From Ulota crispa (lineage: Eukaryota; Streptophyta; Bryopsida; Orthotrichales; Orthotrichaceae): a stretch of 64,000 nt of DNA. The stretch is taken from assembly GCA_963920765.1 (NCBI GenBank), contig OY987246.1, positions 4,094,501 through 4,158,500 of the forward strand. The letters run 5' to 3'. Positions 34,420 to 47,555 of the stretch are shown here, piece after piece. A program made the translations under genes and the position numbers. The first letter of the stretch is position 1. Each line of letters opens with the position of its first letter. The notes below the pieces were generated by a model that searched no databases, was not told the DNA's origin, and worked only from the letters and a program-made list of their open reading frames with translations.

Positions 34420-35899
34420 TTTACAATCAACCGGATATTTTTACGCGGGCAGCGGGCAGCAGTATAATTCCTACCATGGGCAGACAGTCTCCTCCTCCAT
34501 TTCCAAGGAGAACTCTGGCGACGAGGCCCTCGCCAGAACCAGCACTCTCACAAACTCTCCCAAAATCCCTCCCCAACCTCCTCCATCGAGCTCGTTAGAT
34601 CAATTCCCGGATCTTCAGCTTCCGATCCTCTTCTTCGCCAATCGGTAAGTCTCGCCAATCCAATCCAGCTAATTTTTTCAAGCTGAATTTTCCGGTGTTT
34701 TTTTCGATATTTAGTAGGGCTTTCTAGTTTGCGTGAACGGCACTCTCCTTTGTTTTCTACGTAGTTTTCAGTCCCAGAGTTTTCAGTCCCAGAGTTTTCA
34801 GTCCCAGAGTTTTCAGTCCCAGAGTTTTCAGTCCCAGAGCATCGTCGTGGATTCCAAGGACAAACTCTTCGAAAACTCTGTACGTTCCAGTGTGAGTCAG
34901 TTTTAGGTTTTCATTCAAACACAGTTTCTTCCAATTTTAGTTCTACCGATGGATGGAGCTGGGTCGGTCATTTGTTTGAGAAAGTTGGAATCAATGCGAA
35001 TCTATTTTGGAGCCGCGTCACGATTCATCATCTCTGCAAATTAGTTTAATGATGATTCTGAAGGTGGTCAGAGAGCGAAGAATTGAGTGCTTATTTTTGA
35101 AATGGCTGGCTATTACTTGACTGGAATTTGCAAGTGTTTTTTTTCAGGATTTTGCTACCGATTTTGTGGGCTTCCTGCTTGCCACTGTCTAATTAGGGTT
35201 CGTGGTTTCTGATCTCTTGTGTGTGTGTGTTACTGATGCATTTTGTTTCTATTACTTGGTTTTCAAGCTGGCTAAGAATTTGCAGCTGCTATCACAATTA
35301 GGGGGTTTTTCGATTTCAGATGAGGTTTAGGGTTTAGGGTCTGTTGGAATTCAGGTCAGCCGTCTGAATTTTGTTTTTCCTTATTATTATGTGCGTTTTG
35401 TTCTTCGTATTCTTGGATTGATTGCATCCTCTTGAGGTGAAGAACAATCTTTCCGTCACTTTTGTATTTCTGTAGGAGTGTGCTCGGAGATCACTATGAG
35501 TACAAGAGGCAAACTCTTCTGAGATCAAATTTTTATCATTATATGAGAGTTCTTTACGCATTTTCAACGTAGGAGGTTACAGATCCATATTATGTGATAA
35601 TAAACAACTCCAATTCTCCATACAAAGACCGAATAAATGAGTGTATGTTGGTAACAGAGGTTAGTCAATGAGAGATGGAATTAGGTCGTAACGTATTTTC
35701 GCATCCTTTACCTTTGAATCACTTTCAGCAAGTTCTGTTGAGTATTTTTATTTCTAACGTTTTTTGGATGATTGCAAGTAACGAGTAAGTCGTTTTTTAG
35801 TTGGATATGTCTATCGTTTGCATACAAGCTGATGATTACTTGCTGCCTTTTTTTCCATCAATCAGGATATACTCTGCTTGAAGTTTGTGGTCAGAAAAC
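34420..35899 (+). promoter_or_regulatory. Leader exon(s) and leader intron of the TTC1-like gene
   Basis: A GC-richer pyrimidine-rich stretch near 34440-34644 looks like a 5' UTR exon ending in donor ccaatcg|gtaagtc. The matching acceptor is ccatcaatcag| at about 35866, 34 bp before the ATG. The intron (~1.2 kb) holds a 15-bp tandem repeat and a telomere-like gtttagggtttaggg at about 35326-35340 (telo-box type). Transcription start not determined. Confidence 0.4.
34765..34839. repeat. 15-bp tandem repeat, 5 copies
   Basis: Unit ttttcagtcccagag, five identical copies within the leader intron of the TTC1-like gene. Perfect identity implies recent expansion. Confidence 0.9.
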
Positions 35900-38753
35900 A
35901 TGGTGGTCATTGAGCTTGCTGAAGAAGATGTTCCAGAGTACGAGCAGCAGAAGCCAAAGAAGAAGAATGTGAAGTCGACTTCTCCTGTTACTGAAGAAGC
36001 AGAAGCAGCTCCTCTTAGAACAGAAAGTACACCAGGAGAACGCAAGGATCCCAGTGATCAACCTAGCTCCAGAAACCCTAAATCCAAACAAAAAGGGGAC
36101 TCACATGCTGACGGTGATGGAGATGGATGGGAAACTGCAAGTGAAGGAAGTGACGATGTTGCAACTAGTGACGACGTTGAGAAAGCTGCTACCATAACAG
36201 GAAGCCATGAGGAGCATTTTGAGGACGCGTTGACAGAAGAGGAGCTCCGAGCGGTGAGTATTAGTCCACAGCTTTTTTCTCTAAGTCTGTGCGTATAATA
36301 GATTAGTGTATCTGTTGGTCTTATTAGTTGTGTCTGTCTGTCAAGCAATTTAAGTTATGAACATCGTTATGCATGGATCGAGAGTTCAAGTCCTGAAATT
36401 GAGAGCTCAAGTCCTGAAATCGAGAGCTTAAGTTGTGAAGGTTAAGCATGGATCGAGAGCTCAAGTCCTGAAATTTGAGAGCCCAAGTTAATGGCTACCG
36501 TGTCCTTAAAACACGGGTCATACTAGTCTTCATATATATATAGACTTGGATTTGGAAAGTGTCTGTCAGTCAAGCTGCCATAAGCAACCACCTAGGCAAA
36601 AAACACAAAAAGCTTTTTAGGCTATTTTTTTCCTAGAAAGTACACTTACTCCTTATGACCGGAATTCTGGATCATCTTAGGTGGTCACAAGATGCTTGGT
36701 GTTGGGAAACAATTGGCATGAGTTATACCCAAAATGTGTCCATAGGACACGGGTTATACTAGTGTGAAATCAATGATTTACTTACAGACCCTTCTCAGCT
36801 TGTTTTCCTTTTTTGTAGGCTCTGACGAAGCGTTTGTGTGATGCAGAAAGCTTTATCATCAGCAAATGCTGCGAAGTCACAGGGCAACACTTTGTACGCA
36901 GCTGGCAAGTACTCGGAGGCCTTGGAGTGCTACGCTAATGCATTGGAAGGTGTCGCCAACGATCTAAATGCAAACGAGCTCCGTGCACAATGCTACTCGA
37001 ATCGAGCTATCTGCGAAATTAACCTGGTATTTTGTTAATTGGTGTCCTTAAGTATATATATATATGTGTTGGTTATACTCAACGATGTACTCAAGTTTCC
37101 TGTTGTCAAAGCGTGGGTCGTGATTGTTTACAACTTTTGCAGTGTTCTCAAAGTCTAATTTGAATAATTCTGAAAAGTATTATTCTTTGGAGATTTTATT
37201 GTTTGATTATCAGGCAGTCACGAGGCTGTCAATTTTTGTATAATACCACTCGAGTGATTTTTGACAAAAAAATAATAAAAATAAAAATAAGCATAAACAT
37301 GAGCAAGGATTGACTATTTGTGTACGGTTTAGAGTAAATAGAATAGTTTAGATTGAAAGGTGTCTAGATATAGTTATATATTGTGTTATTGGTGACATTT
37401 GTTTGAACTACGTTGTCACTTCCCTCTTGACTCTTAAATGTCCGAATGGCCCTTTGCGACCAGTACAATATGGGGTATTTTTCTTGTATTTGGAATGGAT
37501 CCACATCTCTACTACATTTGAGATCAACAAAGAAGTTGGAATATAGATAAACGCGGTTCTAGTGAGCTATTTGAGATCCCAAGTTAAATTTCTTGTTGGT
37601 AGCAAATGCCAAATATACGGCAACGTATCTACTGTGCCCTTGGGATGTTTAAGGGTTAACTTATGATTATAATCTGAAGCTACTTGATTTATAGAGCCTT
37701 GTGGGTATAATTAGGCGTGGGATTGTTTATTTTTATTCAGACACACATATCTTAAACTAGGTTTCTAACGAGCTCTTTCTTGCGTTACTTACTTATTTTG
37801 CAGAAAAATTACTCAGCTGCAGTGACAGAGAGCACAAAAGCTTTGGAGCTTGATCCCAAGTATGTGAAAGCTCTTATGAGACGTTCCCAGGCTAATGAGA
37901 GCCTTGACAAATTTGAAGAAGCTCTTTCTGGTACGGACTGGGTGCCCACGTAGTGTGTTGTTTTAATATCAATGATGCAGGATCTATGCTCAAGCAGGTT
38001 AAGGCAAACTGGAACTGAAAAAAATCCGGGTTGTTCTGTTGCAGATATGAAGAAGGCTCTTGAGTTTGACCCCTCCAACAAAGCAGCTCGAGCGTCCGTT
38101 ATCAGACTGGAGCCAATCGTTGCGAAGAAACGAGAGGAACTCAAGGATGAAATGATCGGTAAGATAGTTTCCCAGTCCACAAGTGAACTGCTTTGTCTTG
38201 GTCCATTTCATTTTAGGGAAAATTTCATGGGGACCCCTGAAGTTTGCAATATTTTCATAGATACCCCTGCTTTTCAGAAATATCACATATACCCTTGGTC
38301 CAAAATTTTCAGGCGTTTGTTTTGTTAAGCAAGTCACTTCCCTTCTTCCTTTGTGCGCACGTTGCTTCTTTTTTGTTTCATTACATTCCCATGGAAGAAG
38401 GACAAGCAAAACAAATAAATTTCTAATTTTTTTGGTCCAAGGGTATCTGTGATATTTCTGAAACAGCTATGAAAATATTGCAAACTTCAGGTGTATCTAT
38501 GAAATTTTCCCTTCATTTTAATCCTTGTTCTTAGGCAACTATTTTGGATAATCTGTTGCTCAGATATAGATGTGAGAATCCATTTGAATTTAGTTTGGGC
38601 ATAAGATTTACTCCTGCACATTGTTTTTGAGCAGGGAAGTTGAAGGAACTGGGTAACAATGTACTTGGGAAATTTGGCATGAGCGTGGATGATTTCAAGG
38701 CCGTGAAGGATCCCAACACCGGAAGCTATTCCGTATCTTTTGGCAAAAGTTAA
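35900..38753 (+). CDS. TTC1: TPR protein of the TTC1 type
   Basis: Tetratricopeptide adaptor; the animal TTC1 family binds chaperones and G-protein subunits, and the role in plants is poorly known. Five coding exons: 35900-36253, 36847-37026, 37804-37930, 38045-38158, 38635-38753; phases agree, giving 297 aa (human TTC1 is 292). An acidic, Lys/Ser-rich disordered N-terminus (residues 1-118, with GWETASEGSDDV and EDALTEEELRA) precedes three TPRs: AKSQGNTLYAAGKYSEALEC (from ~127), CYSNRAICEINLKNYSAAV (~168), ALMRRSQANESLDKFEEAL (~200). The end GKLKELGNNVLGKFGMSVDD is family-typical. Start ATG 35900 is the first after the leader acceptor and gives the expected MVVIELAEED. For exon 2 the acceptor tgatgcag|aaa was chosen because the earlier ttgtag puts a stop in frame. 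MITEs occupy introns 2 and 4. Confidence 0.88.
37431..37655. mobile_element. TTAA-flanked MITE, 225 bp, subfamily A
   Basis: In intron 2 of the TTC1-like gene. Right end GATGTTTAAGGG then TTAA; the left flank is TTGA, probably mutated. Interior matches 29622-29854 closely ('catttgagatcaacaaagaa'). Confidence 0.7.
38216..38511. mobile_element. Mutator-like MITE, 296 bp, in a TTC1 intron
   Basis: Starts GGGAAAATTTCATGG and ends CTATGAAATTTTCCC; perfect 9-bp direct repeat TTCATTTTA at 38207-38215 and 38512-38520. Same family as 17426 and 21002. It starts 57 bp after the exon 4 donor. Confidence 0.88.
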
Positions 38754-40310
38754 AAGCTAAGAAGACATGCAAGTTTGCCTCTGTTCTCCACTTTTTCGGT
38801 ACTTGCAGATTCTCTTCCAAGCTACAGCCCTAGTTCATACACCTACCTACTAGTAAAACAAGTAGGATTTCAATTTGAAGTTCTGCTCCTGTATAGTTTC
38901 TTTACAATTTTTGTACCTCGAAGTTGGATTGCTGCTGATTAATACGCAGTGACAGCATATTGTTGTTATCATCCGTTCTTGGAAACAGAGTTTCGTCATT
39001 ACAGTGGGCTTGGATGAACTTTTTTCTTTGTGTTCTTTACTCGTTGGACAGAGTTGATAAATGATTTACTCTTCACCCAGTTTTGCTGAACGTGACAGGG
39101 GCCTGCAGGTTCAAGTTATCTCCAAAATTAATTGTAAATACCACGTCAGTTCTTGAGTTTATTTTGAAGCTTGAGGTTGTAGAAGTCCAACACCAGTTAC
39201 AGCCGTTTGTCCAAATATCGATTTCCTTGTGTTTTAGAAATATTACACTCGAGTACTTGTGAATGGTCGCACTTATGCCATTCTAGTTCTGTAGCAGCTC
39301 AACATTTGTTTTCATGTGTTTCACCTTCAAAAAGCAAGGTTTGTAGCATTTAGCGACCTTTCTAGTCCAATCACTAGTAGTAACTTCTGGCTCCTTGTGC
39401 ATATGGTGAGTAGACGTTGTTGCAAACTGAAGGGTTTTATAACATTCTAGTTCCTACAAATGCACTCTTACTGGCTAATATGAGTATGAAATCGTCTAAT
39501 GTTGTGTGTAATGGGATGCCACTTTTGCCAATCTCTTCTTTCTTAAATTCTGTAATAAATTTTTTAATATAGCTTTGGTATAGTTGGAAAGGTCTAACCA
39601 CATCTCCGGTAGATGTACTACCTTACAACCTTAAGAAAATACCTTGTTGGAACTCTTGAAGTATTTGATAAAAGCCTTGCACTTTCACCATTCTTGATTA
39701 CAAACATGTAACATATCAAATGGTAAATTTTTTTTGTTATTCTTTATAGGCTTTTTTTGAAAATGACTAATGTAATGTAATGTGCTTGTAACTTTTGAAA
39801 ACGTCTAAATTGGTAGGTTAAAAATTTGCAAAAGTACATGAGGTAGTACTCGTGAAGATGTTGTTTGCGCAACTCAAAATAAGTAATAAGTAGTTTAATG
39901 TTATATTCCATGTTATGTGGCTAGAAATGACTTGGTATGTTGATATTGTGTGTTTGTTAAAATTGAGGTTGTGATTCATCAATATTTGTGAATTATTGTT
40001 GCAAATTATGAATCTCAAATGATTCATTCTATCTCAATAAGTGACATTGTTTAGGTTTAAATCAATGTATAACCTATCATTGATGCAAAATTATATACAA
40101 TTGATGCAAAATTATTTACAAAAATTGTATTGTTTCTTCTTGATAAAATGACATTGAATGAGAAACCTATCCATTAGCCAATAACACAAAATTTGAAGTG
40201 GAAAAGTATTTTGTATATGGAGCAAAATGTAGACATTGCTTTTGTCTAGATTCATTCCAAATATAAAATATGTTTCTATATTGATTAAATTTTGTGCTCA
40301 ACTTTATTAA
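38754..40310. other. 3' UTR and intergenic DNA after TTC1
   Basis: The first few hundred bases are presumably 3' UTR. Beyond about 39100 the DNA is AT-rich with no recognisable gene or element. Confidence 0.4.
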
Positions 40311-40397
40311 TCCTTAAGCACCGGGGCCTATCGTTGCAAATACACGGGCTCAGTGTATTTGCAAGGGACAATTTTTGTCCCCATCGGCGTTTAAGGG
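40311..40397. mobile_element. TTAA-flanked palindromic mini-element, 87 bp, subfamily C
   Basis: Starts TCCTTAAGCACCGGGG and ends CATCGGCGTTTAAGGG between TTAA sites. An internal dyad around 'aatacacgggctcagtgtatt' (read in halves) parallels 32328-32411. Confidence 0.7.
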
Positions 40398-41175
40398 TTA
40401 ATTGTTCAAAATCCTTTTAAGGGCTCACTCCTCTTAGTAAATAAGAGCACGCAAAGTGACCACTCACTACAAGGGAACTGTGGTTTCATTGACTAAAAAA
40501 TGACAAAGAATTTTCCATCATGACAAGACTGGTAGATTGACTAAATTCCCTATCAATTTTAAAAAAAAATAATCACCTTTTGAGATGTAGGGCTTTCATT
40601 GACCTAAAGGGTGGACACATGTCCAAACAGATACAAGGCTTTTTTTAGCTGCCCATAAAGACAAAACTTGACAGTGCAGTTTCAGTCATTTATTGTTACA
40701 GAGGGGCCTCTTTGGTGTAAATAAGCACCATTTACAGAAAGGTGCTCGCCATTTCCAGCAACCAAACTCTCTTCACACGGCCAAACTGCGGTTTATATGA
40801 AAATGATAAAGGACATATTCTATTGTTGAATAAAATCTTTTCATAATTTGTGGTAATTGCCATGCCTTTTGCGCAAAACTCCACAAAGTAAAAGGTAGAC
40901 GTGAAACATAGTAAATTATTCAAACACATATGGGACTCTAATGCTGCTTCCGTGCAGTGAACCTATTCCTCACTCCCTTGCAATGAACAATCCAAACTAT
41001 CACTAGAAACCAGTGGTGTGTAGTCATTGGTGTCGCTGTTGTCATTGAGCAATGCGTTTCTACGCAAACTTGAGCCTTCACCGGCGCTAGATTGCACTTG
41101 CCTCTGTCGACGTTCAAAATTACCACCCCTAGATTGCTGAATGCTGACGCCATTGTCCTTGTTCTCTCTGTGTTC

Positions 41176-41490
41176 CTACCCTAAATTTTCTTTGTGAAGA
41201 AGGCAAGATGCCATCCCCTGTCGACTTGCTCTACCGCCTCGGCCTGCAATCCCACCTTCACCTTGCCCACGTACGCTTTGTGTAGCAACATTTTTGCCTT
41301 GATTTTCCAAATTCCTCTTTGATCTACCACGCCCTTGAATGAGTACTTGCTTTGCTACTACATTTCTCCTTGATGATGGCGCTGAAATAGGATCCTCCCT
41401 TAACTCTTGCGGTTGCTGCAGTCCAGTATAATCATCAGTTTGGCCCATGCCAAACAATTTAGTGTCATTACTATCCTTGCTATTTGGCAA
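41176..41490 (-). pseudogene. Low-complexity tail downstream of DUF4216 in the CACTA element
   Basis: Open for 104 codons and rich in Gly, Arg, Gln and Ser (GRGRSKRN, GQGEGGIAGRGGRASRQG). Position just after the DUF4216 remnant suggests the C-terminal tail of the TNP2 product. No independent family recognised. Confidence 0.35.
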
Positions 41491-41502
41491 GACACGTCGT
41501 CC

Positions 41503-41910
41503 TCACACCTCCTTCCTCAACACTACTTTCCACCCTAGTGCATCCTTGGCATCTGAATAAAACACTAGTTCCACATGTATCGGAAATGCAAAGCTGTCAC
41601 GACCAAATCCATGTATTTGTTCATAATTCGCCAAGGTGAAGCCCCACTTGTCTCTTTTAATAGTTGCATTGACTCCGATGTAGTTGGCCTTCACAAAATC
41701 GCAAACTAATAGTACCAAGGAATGTCTTTAATAATGCAATTCTAGAGTTTCCTCTATATGCCCAACGTATTGCACATCTGCATTAACTATGTTGTTGTCA
41801 TGTCGCCCATTCCTGCAAACTTGCCTGAAAGTTGCTGCCATGCTGCTGTCTACGGTCTTCAGTTTTTGTTCAGCACTGATCACTCGGTAGTGATGACCAC
41901 AATAATTCAT
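41503..41910 (-). pseudogene. CACTA transposase C-terminal DUF4216 remnant
   Basis: Two adjacent frames carry DUF4216-like text: NYCGHHYRVISAEQK, VQYVGHIEETLELHY, KRDKWGFTLANYEQ and VFYSDAKDALGWKVVLR. In CACTA proteins this region follows DUF4218, matching the order here on the - strand. The frame is split between the two parts. Confidence 0.65.
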
Positions 41911-42165
41911 AGATTTGAATGAAGTGGCAATGGATTTTGGCCCTCTAATCGTGTCTACAACCTCAACAAGGACGTCGATTCCTTGTTGCTCTTCTCATCT
42001 CACTTCTTGGAGTGCCCATTCCCCAAATTCTGGCAAGCCTTGAAGGTCATCAAGAAAAGTGAAATGAAATCTCCTACCTCTTTGTCGATGTTGTCTGCAG
42101 TAAACATCCTTTTGTCTCTTTTGCTCCACTGCCGCTTCCTCATATCATCTGGACACATGTTGTAA

Positions 42166-44050
42166 GTCACACATAAGCATAAGATTTGACAGGTTCTACC
42201 TCAAAGCGTTCCAAGTACTGATACACATGAAATCTAGTCATGCCTCTATGCTTGACCTAATTTTCAGAAACATATGACTACAATGTGCTATGACATAGTC
42301 ATATCTCTAGTCGTAGACCTCCTCTCTAACCCCTAGTATAAGCTGAAGGTATCAGGATTCCACCCCATCACATAATACTGAATGTCAAAAACTGTCCCAT
42401 TCCTGTGAACCTTAACATAAACAAATATCATTCAATCTCATACTTCTCTCAGGTTCCATGCAAGACAATATAACTTCAAAAATTAGCACAGTAATTCAAC
42501 TTTGGCTTTGTGAATTACACTGAACTTCTCCTTCTTATACCTGCAGTACTTGTGAAATGCATTGCATCACAAGATTTTGACATAATCGACATTTGAAAGT
42601 CCCTCATAATATTGACTCTCATCCGGCACATGATACTCTTGTAAACACTATAAAAAGAGTTATTGGTGTCTCACACTTCTGAATTTGAATTCAATTAGAA
42701 CTAAACCACTAACATTGACTTGATTACCCATTTTACAACAACAGTCAATACTCTTTCATTTCAAATATTGTTCCTTTTCCATATTAACACCGTACATGGC
42801 CATTTCATTTTGTGAATGCATTCAACTGTGCCTATCTAGTCTACAGATTTCTCCTTAATTGCAAAGAGGAAATTTTTTTCCATGTCCTTTGCATTTGCTT
42901 AGAGAGCGGTTATACATTTCACATTCTAGTTCCTTGATGAACAAGACTGGATTCAAAAATTCATATTCCAGGGTCTATTTTGATATTGTGCCACAATCAT
43001 TGTTTAGAATCGTACATAATATTAAGGGACTCCAAACCTTAACATTGTATCATTAGACATATGAGGATCATTCCTTATCATTTGATTACTCCTGACGTAC
43101 GTGTATTGAGGAATGACGTCGTCCCAGAGAATACTTAGTAACTCAAAAAATTCTAGAAGAGCAAAACTAGACAGTCACGGCTGTGCTCATACTCTAAACG
43201 CCTTACCTACTGGTTAGCTGCATAATATCATACCAGCCAAGAATTTCATCAACACACTTACTAGAATAGGTTACTAGAGATATTTGTCCCTCTTTCTTCA
43301 AACAGAAGGGACATACCTCAGTATCGATGCACTAAAACAATTTCAAGATAAACTTCTATCATCTTCTAAAACTATTGAGAGTGGACTTCAAAGACACATC
43401 CCCCTATGACCTTAAATCTTTGAGCTCCATGCCCTTCATTCCTTCTTCATGTTATAAAAACCAAAGGATACGCAGTCCAAGCATTTTAAATCCCCTTCAT
43501 CAAAACAAACATCTTCTTAATACTGATATTTATTACTAGGACAGTCTAGTAAGATAATAGTCAGTAATTGCTTGTAGTAGACAGAGGAATACTGCAGCTT
43601 TAGCCTCTAATGTTAGAAAAATGTTGGTCTCAACATGTGGTGTCATACTCTCCTTTGTATTGTCATTTGACTCCAGTTTGTAAAATTAATTGAAAATCTC
43701 TTGAACCCTCTCCGTAAATTCCCCATCACAGCTGACGTTTGAAATCAAAACCACTTATATCCCTCCATTTGCTGTCCAACACCCACTTTGTAACAACAGC
43801 TCATTCTAAACTTAATGAAATAAAATAAAAATTCAAACATGCATTGAAGAACTAGGTGATTGATATTTACTTGCAATATGCTTCCATGTGCATTGTATTA
43901 TCTAGAACAAAATTCTGAATTAGCCCTTGATTTCCCCAGCCTATATCATGTTTTTTTTCCCCCGCTGCATTTCTTCATCAAATATAGCTGGCTCTTCTTT
44001 GTTGTCCCATGCTCTTTTCCGCATTGGTGTATACTCCAAGATGTACTCTT
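42166..44050. other. CACTA interior between DUF4216 and DUF4218 remnants
   Basis: No coding family can be read in this stretch; it may be intron or decayed linker of the transposase gene. Confidence 0.35.
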
Positions 44051-44803
44051 TCAGAAACCCAACCGATTCATCACACAAATATTTGTAAGCAATATTGCTC
44101 TTAGGTTTAGCTCTTTTTTGACATATCCCTTTAGCACTTTCATAAAGCGCTCAAACGGGTACATCCACCGTGCATGGACAGGACCACAAATATATAAATT
44201 TTCCATTAAGTGAACAAGAAGATGCATCATCATGACAAACACAAAGGGTAGAAATTCTTTCTCTAAAGTACAGAGAGTTTCAGCAACCTCTTTCAACAAT
44301 GCATCTTTCTAGTCAAAAGCAACAACCTTGGAATAGAGATTGCAAAACAACCTACTCAATCTCATCACAGCTCCTACAATAGATACTTCTCCTATTCCCC
44401 TTAAATACAAAGGGAGTATCTATTGCATTAGGATGTGGAAGTCATGGGTCTTCAAGCCCTTTAACTTGCCATCTTGAATCATTTTCCCCAAAGGTGTGAC
44501 ATAGTTAGGTGGAAACTTTATTCTTCCCAACGTCCTCAAGAATTGCTCTTGTTGCCCTCTTGTTAGTACATAAGGCACATCAGGCATAAAGAATGTCCCA
44601 TCTATTGAACAAGATTGGAGGTGCAAGAGCTGTCTTATGTTGCATATGCGCATGTCTTCCTTGGATTTCATGCTGTCTGTATCTCCAAACAAAGTTTGAA
44701 GAATGTTTTTGCAAACATTCTTTTCATAGTGCATTACATCAAGAGTATGACGTACTGGAAATACTTGCAAGAAACACCATAATCGGTAAATTAGTTTGTT
44801 CAA
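44051..44803 (-). pseudogene. CACTA TNP2 C-terminal part and DUF4218 remnant
   Basis: Reads PVRHTLDVMHYEKNVCKNIL, LKGLKTHDFHILMQ, then a stop where the family continues. After it come LCTLEKEFLPFVFVMMMH, LVHLMENLYICGPVHARWMY and PFERFMKVLKGYVKK, the DUF4218 signature. Two in-frame stops separate the halves (after HILMQ and in the following linker), so this copy is broken. Confidence 0.8.
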
Positions 44804-47555
44804 TCACTAAACATATTTGACAAAATACCTAATACAATGCATAACCAATATGTACTTTCAAATAGAGGTACTTGTTCTTTTATATATTCAAGGGCTTCCT
44901 TCTATTTTAGGCATACTTCTACCTATTTAATTCTAGTTAAAAATCATCGATGCTAAGTCCTCTCAAAGCAGTTGTCTTCCACAGTTTCAACAAAGTATAA
45001 CAACGTGCTTTGAATAGTACTCGGAGGGCACACAGTTAGTGCGATCAACAAAAATCTCAAAGAAACCGATGCAATTGATCTAGATGTTCAACACCCTCAA
45101 CTCCATTCTGCAATCTGTTAAGCGTAATAAAAAATAAAAAATTGTGCATTGCGTTAATAAATATTGAAGGTGAATTGGCGTAACAATCATCATTGCTACA
45201 TTAACGCATGCCATGGCAATGTGATTTGAAAATCTACTAGAACAAACTTGCTCTAATTCGAGTTTAGAAGATAATGATGGACTTTTGAATTGTTGGAATT
45301 ATTGAATTCAATAACAGTACATGGTATTACAAGCAATCCCAACTTCCATGCTTAGGATGAAGTTCCAACTCCATCCTCACAGACTACTGTGCTTACGAGC
45401 ATCCCCCACCTGCACTGCATTGAATAGAGGAGACTCATAAAGAATTCAATGACTAATAAATGATCAACACTTCTATCATACATAAGGCCTAAAGAGGCCT
45501 AAATAAAAGGAAAATATAAGATGCAGTTTGTCCAATCTCCCAACTGTTTGCCAACAAACCAGCACACAATTAAACAAAAATCAACATTACAAACCAGAAT
45601 AACAAAAGAGCAATTGCTTGGTTACAAATTATGAATCTATGAACTACTGTTTCCTAAATATTATAAGCATGATGAGGAGCAATCTGTGCAATGCACTAGA
45701 TTTACCGGATGTTTGATTCTTGTACAAATCTGTTCAGGCTAGAAGGTCTTTTTTGACGACCAATTCACAGCAATAGAACTCTAGGAAATGGTCTTTCAGG
45801 AGAAATGAACACGTTAAAGGAGAACATCTCAACCTTATTACAATGTTTTTTGTCACCACCAATAAAACATGTGACACAAAATAGGTATGGGCAAAATAGC
45901 ATTTCACCAAACATTGAAAATTACAAGGATGCTTGGAAACAACAGCAACACTGAACATCTACTCCTCCTTCCACTAAAATTCTTATACTAGCATACATAG
46001 AGAAATAGTAGAAGAGCCAATTATAGTAAAACTTTGTACTATACATTAATTGATTCACAAAGTTCCATCCATGTTCCTAAATCAATGTTCATTACTTATG
46101 TGGGGACGGCTCCACTAAATGTTCAAAAATTGCGAAAGAATCTTGACCTTTAAACCCAGCTTTACAGCGACATATACTCAACTTTAACGTGAACCACCAT
46201 TACTCTTCCAAAACACCTGCTTGTAGTGGAGAGAAAATAACAACAACTTTGATACAACTGCAAGTACCAATAAAATCCTTCTTACATTCTATAAATAATG
46301 AAATCAGCTAAGCATGCACTTTTCATTAGAGGTAAGCTACTATTATAGGCATTCCATGAAATATTCTTCAAAATCTCAAAGAATTTAGGTACGCAATACC
46401 TTGAAATACTAGACACTGAAAAATGCAACACTTCTTATTAGCACTACGGCAATTACATGTCTTATGTATAGAAACATATGCAAAATACCTTGAATTTCTC
46501 TGTGTCCTTCACTCCCACTTGGAAAATAACCGTGTACATGATTTGAAGGTCACTATTTCTTGCATGAATTTATTCCACTGTGTGAACAATATTTCCTGAC
46601 AATATAATTCTATATATGACAGTGACACTCAACTCTATCGTCACTTTTGTAAAACCTTAAAAATATATTCATCCAGGTTCAAATACATCCTCGTAGTACT
46701 CTCCAACACAACAATTTATATTTGTCCATCTCATACTCTTAACCCATTCTAGCAGCGTCTTTTTGTTTAATTGATTTTTGTATTTTACTTGGTAGACGGA
46801 CTAGAATAATTTTCTCTTCCTCTGAATACTTGTAACTAGTTTCAGTAATCAATAGCACAAAAGGAAGTCTTCCCTACATCTTTATATTTATAGTGACTAC
46901 TTTCACCATTTCATAGTCATTTATAGCTCAAAGCCACCCTCAATTTTAGTAGGCCTTGCAACAAGATAAATGTGGTGAAGCCTAGATTTCAAATACAACT
47001 TCTTCAACAGACTTCAGGAAAGAAACTATTTCTATTTATATGGAAATGAGGGTAATGACGGCATGCAATCACAACTTTCAGCACATGATAACAAAAACAC
47101 GCTTGAAATACAAACATCTAGTTTTGCTCTCCCATCATGTTCTCAATGTAATTTGTACCAGCATTCTCTTGCACTTGCGTGGTGAGGTCTCTTATTTTCA
47201 GCCGTACAGATTCAAAAAACAGAGATCTTTGCAATGTTTGGTGCTAGAGTCCTTTGCATTCATACACACAGAACTATATTGATAAAATGTGACATATACC
47301 ACTTATAGACCCTCTATGTCTCATATCTCCATAGTGACAATAATCCATCAAAAGGGAGCAGGACTCCTAATTAAATAGTTCAACCACAAAAAGCATATCA
47401 AACATTTAGAGCATGTTACTAAATGAGGAAATTGAATTGACCTCCCAATACGGCAACTCATAAAAAACAATGCATTTCACACTTGTTTTCAAGGAATCAC
47501 CTTCACCATTTGGTTTGCCACCTCCAATAAGATACGCCTAACAACATGCTCCATT
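44804..47555. other. 2.75 kb without TNP2 similarity inside the transposase gene
   Basis: The family needs only about 100 residues between the two flanking blocks, so most of this is intron or inserted DNA. I found no element ends or coding signature within it. Confidence 0.4.

Noticed and set aside
36376-36485. Repeated tcaagtcctgaaat, reminiscent of a tRNA T-arm
   Set aside because: No acceptor stem, D-arm or anticodon arm; it is a short local repeat in a TTC1 intron.
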